A stretch of DNA of 26,255 bases from a virus: positions 1 to 26,255 of the IMG/VR virus record IMGVR_UViG_3300024520_000433. One strand, 5' to 3'. Positions 1-5,456 of the stretch are shown here, in pieces. Every line of letters starts with the position of its first letter. The stretch's first letter is position 1. Under the pieces are notes generated by a model. That model saw only the letters and a list, made by a program, of their open reading frames with translations, did no database searches and had not been told where the DNA came from. The position numbers were made by a program, and so were the translations under genes.

Positions 1-2
1 TC

Positions 3-443
3 AGCCATGCCTATCTAAGCTGTGCCAATCTCAGCGGTGCCGATCTCAGCTATGCCAATCTCAGACATGCCGATCTCCGCCATGCCAATCTCAGCGGTGC
101 CAATCTCAGCAGAGCCAATCTCAGCGGTGCCAATCTCTACTCTGCCGATCTAAGCGGTGCCTATCTAAGCTATGCCAATCTCAGCTCTGCCTATCTAAGC
201 GGTGCCGCCTTGGAAAATATCACGGTCTCATGGGATAGTCATAGCCTTCTTTCCGAACTATTATGGAGAGAAGCTGATACCATACCTCGTCAAAAGACTG
301 CGGCATTTGTTGGTCGCAAACAAGAGTGGTGTTGGAACGATTTTGCCTCCTGGCGTGATCCTCATAAAAATTGGGCCATCGGCGTATTGAAACAATATGT
401 AAAAGACGCCGACAACGCACCCGATATGATAACGAAAGGATAA
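3..443 (+). CDS. Pentapeptide-repeat protein, C-terminal part (5' end outside window)
   Basis: The frame is open from the window edge to a TAA at 441-443, giving 146 visible residues. The first part is 13 consecutive A(N/D/Y)L-x-x pentads (for example [15 protein letters not shown]), which in this family fold as a right-handed quadrilateral beta-helix. A non-repeat tail of about 78 residues follows, with aromatic motifs EWCWNDF and NWAIGVL and an acidic end. Tails of this kind occur in other phage and bacterial pentapeptide proteins. Some family members (Qnr, MfpA) mimic DNA and bind gyrase, but nothing here shows that activity. An internal TTG at 210 could look like a start, but the upstream repeats are in the same frame, so the true start lies left of the window. 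A Shine-Dalgarno for the next gene lies inside its end. Confidence 0.85.
   Translation, partial: SHAYLSCANLSGADLSYANLRHADLRHANLSGANLSRANLSGANLYSADLSGAYLSYANLSSAYLSGAALENITVSWDSHSLLSELLWREADTIPRQKTAAFVGRKQEWCWNDFASWRDPHKNWAIGVLKQYVKDADNAPDMITKG
9..203 (+). repeat. 15-nt tandem repeat encoding pentapeptides
   Basis: Thirteen in-frame 15-nt units of the form gcc-aat-ctc-agc-ggt with variable last codons. Conservation follows the protein pattern (A, N/D/Y, L), so this is coding repetition and not a spacer array. Confidence 0.9.
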
Positions 444-447
444 AACA

Positions 448-672
448 ATGCTTACCATAACATTCGAGACAGAAGAAGATAAACTAAATGCCATTAACAT
501 GCTCATAGACGCTGGTTATAAGCAAAGAGCCGATGTTTATTTTCGGGAGGCGGACGGATTATCAACCTGTGTTATTATCGGCTCAAAAACGGCTACAGTA
601 GAACAGCATTGCACGCTGGACCGTCAAGCATATGAGGACACGATACAACGCAACATGATACCCGTACACTAA
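448..672 (+). CDS. Small hypothetical protein, 74 aa
   Basis: A 74-residue soluble protein with no membrane segment or motif I recognise. AAAGGA at 435-440 lies 7 nt before the ATG, and the gene begins 4 nt after the pentapeptide gene, so the two are probably coupled. The first 30 residues (LTITFETEEDKLNAINMLID) look like a beta strand followed by an amphipathic helix. It lies just upstream of the recT-like gene and may belong to the same early or recombination operon. Function is unknown; the reading frame and ribosome binding site are convincing. Confidence 0.75.
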   Translation: MLTITFETEEDKLNAINMLIDAGYKQRADVYFREADGLSTCVIIGSKTATVEQHCTLDRQAYEDTIQRNMIPVH

Positions 673-729
673 TCAACGGGCAATAATACACTTGTCAATC
701 GTACATATATTTCGTATAGGAGAAACGCA

Positions 730-1680
730 ATGTCTACAGAGCTTGCACCAGTAAACACAGGACTATCACATTCAAATGATGTGCTTTCCATAGTAGGGGA
801 AATGGACAAACTGCTGTATCTTGGAACGACACTCGTTAAATCCGGGTTGCTGCCACCACACATTAAGACTCCAGAAGGAGCGGTAGCTATTATCTTAACA
901 GGCCGTGAACTTGGGATTGGTCCAATGGTAGCCTTTAATAATATAAACGTCATACAGGGCAAGCCAACGGTGTCTCCACAGCTTATGATCGCCCTTGCTC
1001 AACAGTCAGGTCAGCTTCAGAACTATAAGATAGAAGATGACGGTAATAAATGCACCGTTTCAGTGTTACGCCGTGGTCATTCACCGTTTTCTGCCAGTTT
1101 TTCTATGGAAGATGCAAAGAATATGGGTATCGACGGTAAAGACAACTGGAAAAAACAGCCCAAAATTATGCGTCAATGGCGAGCCATCTCCGCAGCATTC
1201 CGGGTAAAATTTGCCGATGTTTTAGCTGGAATATTTACATTAGAGGTCGACGAAGAAGGGGAGATTATCGCTGAGACTTCCCCTCTGGTTGAGACGAAAG
1301 AAGATGAGCAGCGGCCAGAAGAGGAAACATTAGAAGATATCATCCCTGATAAAGAAACACCGTTCTGGTGCGAGACGGAAGAAGGACAGGCGTTTCGCAA
1401 GGAAGTTAATATTCTAATGGATGAAATCCAGAACATATGCGAAACCATCAGGAAGGCTAAACACGGTGATGAGGACACACAAGAAGCACAGGCAGAGATA
1501 AAGAGCTATTTAGACAACTTATATCAAGGCATCTTAGCCATTTTCGATGTGGAAAATGCCAGCGACCCAGGATTGAATCAACGAAAGGCTACGGGCATTT
1601 CCGATAGGCTAACAAGTAAGCGCGATGAATTGCAAGACCAACTACGAATGGAGGTAGACGATGAAACGCTTGATCACTAA
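730..1680 (+). CDS. recT: RecT-family single-strand DNA annealing protein
   Basis: A 316-aa protein whose first 175 residues match the phage RecT pattern. It has a helical start, then TPEGAVAIILTGRELGIGPM (47-66), then NVIQGKPTVSPQLM (73-86), then KIMRQWRAISAAFRVKFADVLAGIFT (145-170). In this family such proteins anneal complementary single strands during phage recombination and replication, usually with an exonuclease partner; no exonuclease gene is visible here. From about residue 175 there is a low-complexity acidic extension (many E/D) and then a helical C-terminal region not needed for the RecT core, possibly a partner-binding tail. AGGAGA at 718-723 supports the ATG at 730. Its last 20 nt overlap the start of the lipoprotein gene. 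Confidence 0.85.
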   Translation: MSTELAPVNTGLSHSNDVLSIVGEMDKLLYLGTTLVKSGLLPPHIKTPEGAVAIILTGRELGIGPMVAFNNINVIQGKPTVSPQLMIALAQQSGQLQNYKIEDDGNKCTVSVLRRGHSPFSASFSMEDAKNMGIDGKDNWKKQPKIMRQWRAISAAFRVKFADVLAGIFTLEVDEEGEIIAETSPLVETKEDEQRPEEETLEDIIPDKETPFWCETEEGQAFRKEVNILMDEIQNICETIRKAKHGDEDTQEAQAEIKSYLDNLYQGILAIFDVENASDPGLNQRKATGISDRLTSKRDELQDQLRMEVDDETLDH

Positions 1681-1969
1681 AATAGACGACAGAACGACAG
1701 TTACAGTGCTGATATTAGCCATTGTATTTTTGTTTTTATCGTGTGGTGACAATCCAGCAAGCATTGAAGCAGAACCCGTTGTTATTGAGCCAAAGCCAGC
1801 GTTGCCAGTAGGATTTTTTCCAGAAGATGATATTATCTACATAGAAGTGACTAAAGAACGTATGAAAACGATTTCGGACGCAATGAATGAGGGTGCTGGA
1901 TCAGATCCGTACTATGGTTTCTTTCGTATTGACGACGAAACCGTTGTGGTATTAAAACGGGTTGATTGA
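1661..1969 (+). CDS. Small predicted lipoprotein, 102 aa
   Basis: The N-terminus is a type II signal: MKRLITK is basic, residues 13-26 are strongly hydrophobic (VTVLILAIVFLFL), and Ser27-Cys28 is a plausible lipidation site. Phe at -3 of the lipobox is less usual than Leu. Mature residues 28-102 include a proline/glutamate-rich linker and a small domain ending VVVLKRVD. GGAGG at 1650-1654, inside the end of recT, supports the start, and the 20-nt overlap implies coupling. Phage lipoproteins are often superinfection-exclusion or lysogenic-conversion proteins (Llp of T5 is an example); that role is inference here. It is too large and not paired as expected for an Rz1-type spanin. Confidence 0.75.
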   Translation: MKRLITKIDDRTTVTVLILAIVFLFLSCGDNPASIEAEPVVIEPKPALPVGFFPEDDIIYIEVTKERMKTISDAMNEGAGSDPYYGFFRIDDETVVVLKRVD

Positions 1970-2005
1970 GGAAACAAGGTAAAACACATCAAAAGGAGAA
2001 ACATC

Positions 2006-2224
2006 ATGGCAAATAAAAAGAAAGCACCGGAAATAACCTTTGATCCCTACTGGCCTGTAGATATGCAAGGGGCAATGTTGGCGTTCGAGACGGAAGTAAC
2101 AGCCGTAAATTTTTTAAAGCGTTGCACCGTGGAAGGAACGCTTAGAAGACAAGACGGGAAAACGACAGCCATTAAAGTATTGGTATTCAGGGAAGATGCA
2201 GAAATAGAAGAGGATAAAGAATAG
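2006..2224 (+). CDS. Small hypothetical protein, 72 aa
   Basis: A 72-residue protein beginning MANKKKAPEITFDPYWPVD and ending in an acidic stretch (REDAEIEEDKE). AAAAGGAG at 1991-1998 lies 7 nt before the ATG. The core (MLAFETEVTAVNFLKRCTVE) looks like a small alpha/beta fold; I recognise no family. It lies between the lipoprotein gene and a 51-aa membrane protein on the same strand, and its stop region holds the next gene's Shine-Dalgarno. Function is unknown. Confidence 0.75.
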   Translation: MANKKKAPEITFDPYWPVDMQGAMLAFETEVTAVNFLKRCTVEGTLRRQDGKTTAIKVLVFREDAEIEEDKE

Positions 2225-2234
2225 GAGGATAAAG

Positions 2235-2390
2235 ATGTCAAAACAATGCTTGCATTGTGAAAGTTATGTCAGCGAAACAACATGGCAGAACTTACCCTTT
2301 TCTGCTAAATATCCCGTAACGACTTGTATAATCACCATAGTCATTACGTCAATCATTGTGAATATGTTAATGTTTGGTTTGTTTTTTTAA
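2235..2390 (+). CDS. 51-aa CxxC and single-membrane-segment protein
   Basis: A short ORF of 51 codons: MSKQCLHCESYVSETTW at the start, with Cys5-x-x-Cys8 as half a zinc knuckle, and a hydrophobic C-terminal helix from about residue 29 to the end (rich in I, V, T, M, F). GGAGG at 2224-2228, overlapping the upstream stop, gives 6-nt spacing to the ATG and strongly supports translation. It is the last plus-strand gene; its TAA (2388-2390) overlaps the TAA of the minus-strand gene that ends at 2387. It is probably a small inner-membrane protein of unknown role. Confidence 0.65.
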   Translation: MSKQCLHCESYVSETTWQNLPFSAKYPVTTCIITIVITSIIVNMLMFGLFF

Positions 2391-2578
2391 CGTTTACGTA
2401 TCAAAAAGACGAGCCTTAAAACAGCGACAAAAACAGCAACCCCCGCAGTAACAAGAGGATCTTCAGTACCTGTAACAGCCTGCCCCGCATAGGTAGCCAC
2501 ACCAGCGCAGCCGCCCCAACTGGCTGCGCTGGCTATCTTGGTATCTAAAAATCGAACAATCGTTTTTTTAAAATTCAT
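2387..2578 (-). CDS. Small membrane protein, holin-like, 63 aa
   Basis: A 63-residue protein with a basic N-terminus (MNFKKTIVRF), an Ala/Gly-rich hydrophobic segment around residues 16-33, a short polar turn (TGTEDP), a second hydrophobic segment (about 43-59) and a basic end LIRKR. Two short membrane helices with a charged C-terminus fit a small class II holin. Its position at the distal end of the late operon also fits, but size and topology alone do not prove it. Its ATG overlaps the upstream stop by 4 nt (ATGA). An alternative is a structural membrane protein unrelated to lysis. Confidence 0.6.
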   Translation of the reverse strand: MNFKKTIVRFLDTKIASAASWGGCAGVATYAGQAVTGTEDPLVTAGVAVFVAVLRLVFLIRKR

Positions 2579-2994
2579 GACCCAGTGGATTTCCTGTGGA
2601 ATTGTTTAGTCAATTCCACACAGTGACTTTTACAATTTTCTCTTATCTGTTCAACCGTTTGTACCATTTCGGACCTAACATAGTCTAAATCTTTTTCTGA
2701 CATCTTTTGTTCTTCTAATGCCTGATTTGCTTTACCTAATGCCGTTGCAACTTTGTCACTATGCCTTTGATGCGCTAACTCCAACTTAGAAATAGCCGTT
2801 GCGATATTATCAAATTTATCGTTAAAAATAGTGACTATGCCATCCAATTTGGTATTTAATAACGCTAAATTATTTCTATTGAGCATTTCGACATCATCTT
2901 TATCCGCTTTTTTATCGATTATCTTATATAAGAAAGCCATAACTCCACCAAGAGCCATAACAACAGCGATAGCTATACTTATTTCAATAGTCAT
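2575..2994 (-). CDS. N-terminally anchored coiled-coil protein, 139 aa
   Basis: Residues 3-25 form one hydrophobic helix (IEISIAIAVVMALGGVMAFLY). The rest is highly charged and helical with heptad-like spacing (KLDGIVTIFNDKFDNIATAISKLE and onward), ending with two cysteines (CKSHC). The topology (N-in anchor, long periplasmic or cytoplasmic coiled coil) resembles inner-membrane spanins or membrane-anchored holin accessory proteins. It is coupled by ATGA to the holin-like gene. It looks AT-richer than the tail genes upstream, perhaps from a separate origin. No partner outer-membrane spanin is seen beside it. Confidence 0.65.
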   Translation of the reverse strand: MTIEISIAIAVVMALGGVMAFLYKIIDKKADKDDVEMLNRNNLALLNTKLDGIVTIFNDKFDNIATAISKLELAHQRHSDKVATALGKANQALEEQKMSEKDLDYVRSEMVQTVEQIRENCKSHCVELTKQFHRKSTGS

Positions 2995-3002
2995 AATTTT
3001 CT

Positions 3003-4070
3003 CTAAAATACAAGATTCTGAAAGTAAGTCATAATGGGCGTAGGTGTATGCGTATCACTTGACCACCAGAAACTATACACAGGGATATTATTTGTTTTAA
3101 CAATGTCAATCTGCGTCTGAAGCGTTGATACCAAAACCTCAGTCAAGTGTGCGCTTGATCCGCTGTTAAAAATATGGAAAGTCATAATAGGGAATGGTGG
3201 TAAAGCCGTGCCGTCTGATTTTAGAATAGTAGCCGCTTCATCGATGGCAAGCTGCGTATATGCCGGCAAGGTGCTGAAATTAGGTTCCGATGCACCAAAT
3301 CGGGTATACATAACGGGCAGGATATAATCCATCATATCGAAAACACCACGATTGCCCATCTCCCGATATCCAAGCATAGACGTTTGATGATCGGACGCAC
3401 CCGCAAGACCTTTTCCCTGGACAACTGGTGCCCACCACATCAATTTAGCGTTCGGGAACTTGGCACGGGCAATATTGCCACGTCTTAAAAAACCATCAAC
3501 CAGAGCATCAAATTGCGCTGGATCGTGTTGTGTGTGCAAAGGATCGAATAGGTTGCCCATCCATCTCATATTGCGCGGATGTTCAGCGTCTACTAAAACC
3601 CAATCGGTTGTTAACGGATCAAGCGTAGGATGGGCGGCAAGATAGTCGTCTAATGCCTGTTGTATTTGTGCATCAGTATAAGCTATAAATTGTGCCTCTG
3701 TATCGCCGTTGATAGATTTGACGGCGTAACCGTTCATACTCCAACAATCGTTTTGTACACCTACGGACGCCACGTCAAGCGATGTGTAGAAATTCTGCCC
3801 TATAAAGCGCGGTCCTGGTGTTACACCGGGGGGGGGGGGGGGGGGGGGGGGGGTTGTGGGGGGGGGGGGGGGGGGGGGGGGCGGTGGTGGTGGATCGGTC
3901 AGACTATCTTTGTACAGAACGATTAATGCCTCAAGTTCATTAACCAATAACGCATGGGCCTCGTTTGCTTCATCAAGACCATTAATCTGTATCGACTGAT
4001 CAATGGTACTCTGGTCGATCTGTGCTATTTTTGCCTCTATCTGTTGTAATAGTTCCTCTGATGTAGCCAT
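3003..4070 (-). CDS. Coiled coil, poly-proline linker and TIM-barrel (hydrolase-like) protein
   Basis: A 355-aa modular protein. Residues 1-58 are a helical, Q/E/L/I-rich coiled coil, likely an oligomerising stalk. Residues 60-81 are 12 prolines, Thr-Thr, then 8 prolines. Residues 85-355 look like a TIM barrel of the glycoside-hydrolase kind: strands such as DWVLVDAEHP (acidic residues plus aromatics nearby), NAKLMWWAP, MMDYILPVMYTRF, FPIMTFHIF and VYSFWW at successive strand ends. This resembles a tail-associated sugar hydrolase or receptor-binding protein. Because two small membrane genes follow, it could instead act in lysis. The proline linker is encoded by two long homopolymers (see repeat entry). 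I am sure of the reading frame and architecture, less so of catalysis. Confidence 0.65.
   Translation of the reverse strand: MATSEELLQQIEAKIAQIDQSTIDQSIQINGLDEANEAHALLVNELEALIVLYKDSLTDPPPPPPPPPPPPTTPPPPPPPPGVTPGPRFIGQNFYTSLDVASVGVQNDCWSMNGYAVKSINGDTEAQFIAYTDAQIQQALDDYLAAHPTLDPLTTDWVLVDAEHPRNMRWMGNLFDPLHTQHDPAQFDALVDGFLRRGNIARAKFPNAKLMWWAPVVQGKGLAGASDHQTSMLGYREMGNRGVFDMMDYILPVMYTRFGASEPNFSTLPAYTQLAIDEAATILKSDGTALPPFPIMTFHIFNSGSSAHLTEVLVSTLQTQIDIVKTNNIPVYSFWWSSDTHTPTPIMTYFQNLVF
3828..3881. repeat. Twin poly-G/poly-C homopolymer tracts
   Basis: On the plus strand there are 26 consecutive G (3828-3853), then TTGT, then 24 consecutive G (3858-3881). On the coding (minus) strand these are C runs encoding prolines 64-71 and 74-81 plus the third-codon context, and as given they keep the TIM-barrel domain in frame. 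After the tract, one alternative frame meets a stop at its second codon and the other after 16 codons, so any length change not divisible by three removes the catalytic domain. Confidence 0.9.
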
Positions 4071-4086
4071 GACATTAACCTTGTTT

Positions 4087-4371
4087 TTAGGGTGCCTGTT
4101 CTTCTACAATAAGTGTTTTGTCATACCAGGGTCTTTTATCCGTGCCTTCACTATAACTTTTTTCCTCTGCCCCATCTACCCATTGAACCGTTTTCGTCCA
4201 TCCCGATGTACCGGTTGGCGAGAAAAATTCATTGACACTTTCAATAAGCGTCGATCCCCTATGGGTTACAGTTTTTTCTAACTCTTGGACATACTTGCCA
4301 CGTGACAATGTGGGATCTGCCATTGTTTTAACCCTATCGATGGCATCCTGCTCTTTTTTCCTCTGTAACAT
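4087..4371 (-). CDS. Hypothetical tail-region protein, 94 aa
   Basis: A 94-residue charged protein, starting MLQRKKEQDAIDRVKTMAD (helical) and continuing with a beta-rich, tryptophan-containing part (GTSGWTKTVQWVDGAEEKSY). No signal or membrane helix. It sits between the LamG protein (8 nt upstream) and the TIM-barrel protein (16 nt downstream), so it is likely a small tail, fibre or chaperone component. I do not recognise a family. Confidence 0.65.
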   Translation of the reverse strand: MLQRKKEQDAIDRVKTMADPTLSRGKYVQELEKTVTHRGSTLIESVNEFFSPTGTSGWTKTVQWVDGAEEKSYSEGTDKRPWYDKTLIVEEQAP

Positions 4372-4379
4372 GATATATC

Positions 4380-5456
4380 CTATGTCGGGATAAAGGGATA
4401 ACTTTTGCCGGAACCGCCATTGTAGTGATCGCCAATTTCAGCGTCTGACCATGTTTTCCCTATTGCGATAAAACACTCATCGGCTCCACCATCCGTATCC
4501 TGATTTGTGCCCATGTATCCAGATATTTGGATATCCTGTGTCCCAGTATGCAAGCTGGCAAAAGTACTATCCGTATCTTGTGAAACATTGTCCTGCCATA
4601 ATTCTATGACATTTGTTGAGGCTATGCGCGTAGCCACAAGGTGATACCATACACCAGCCGTAACCGTTGATCCCTGCACATTGGTAGCGTTAGACCCATC
4701 ATCTGAAAAGGCAAACCGGGGCGCACCGCCGGTCGTCTTCCAAAAATGCCAACCCTTATCAGCCGTTCCGCCTGTAGACCAGTTGCCAAATAAAAAGTCA
4801 CCTTCTGTCTCGTCCCATCTGAACCACCCACCTATGGTAAAATCAAGATCGCCACCAGGGTTTAAAGCGGCCACATTTGCCATACTTAAATATTGGTTGC
4901 TGTTGTCATTCATGTCAACGCCATTGCCCACCTTACTCGCTATGAACGTTGCAGTATTGTTATTAGTCCAGTTATTAGCGCCCACGGCATCGTTAACGTC
5001 TTCTAAGTCCCAGTACGAGTCAAGAGCATCTATAATGTCTATAGACGCGCTGTTGGTCAGTGTAGCAAAATTGGTGATATCGGTAACTGGATCGCCGCCA
5101 GAGGATTCCAGGCCGCCAGAGGATTCTACATACGAAAACCGGACCTCATGTGAACCTTGAAACGTATCCACCGTGCCCGTCATGGTATATCTTATTTTAT
5201 CGACATCCGCACCGGTAAGTTTAGCACCTGTATATGTCGTTATGGTGGTCCACGTACCTCCCGGCTCTCTGGCTTCCAGCGTTACACCAGCCGTAAATGT
5301 CGTGCTTGTAAATATCTCCTGATCCCATTCTACATCGAGCGTACTGTTTGAAGGGGATGCACCACCGGCATTGACATATAGACGGACAATGGTAGGCGCA
5401 GCGCCAGCCGCCGCAGGTTTACCCCGTACACCAAGTAAAGGTAATAGATTGACCAT
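4380..5456 (-). CDS. Tail surface protein with LamG/concanavalin A-like domain
   Basis: 358 aa. The first 120 residues look like a beta-sandwich (fibronectin-like pattern: repeated strands with TFTAGVTLEAREPGGTW and VRFSYVESSGG). From about residue 143 there is a LamG_3-type jelly roll: ALDSYWDLEDVNDAVGANNW, then FTIGGWFRWDETEGDFLFGN, WHFWKTTGGAPRFAFSDDG, GVWYHLVATR, IELWQDN and DECFIAIGKTWSDAEIGDHY. LamG folds bind sugars or proteins, so a host-surface-binding virion part is likely. The start ATG shares a base with the upstream stop (TAATG at 5456). The family match is by motif only. Confidence 0.75.
   Translation of the reverse strand: MVNLLPLLGVRGKPAAAGAAPTIVRLYVNAGGASPSNSTLDVEWDQEIFTSTTFTAGVTLEAREPGGTWTTITTYTGAKLTGADVDKIRYTMTGTVDTFQGSHEVRFSYVESSGGLESSGGDPVTDITNFATLTNSASIDIIDALDSYWDLEDVNDAVGANNWTNNNTATFIASKVGNGVDMNDNSNQYLSMANVAALNPGGDLDFTIGGWFRWDETEGDFLFGNWSTGGTADKGWHFWKTTGGAPRFAFSDDGSNATNVQGSTVTAGVWYHLVATRIASTNVIELWQDNVSQDTDSTFASLHTGTQDIQISGYMGTNQDTDGGADECFIAIGKTWSDAEIGDHYNGGSGKSYPFIPT

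Noticed and set aside
1-205. Possible CRISPR array or short tandem repeat
   Set aside because: The 15-nt periodicity is in frame with codons of an open reading frame and gives pentapeptides; there are no spacers.
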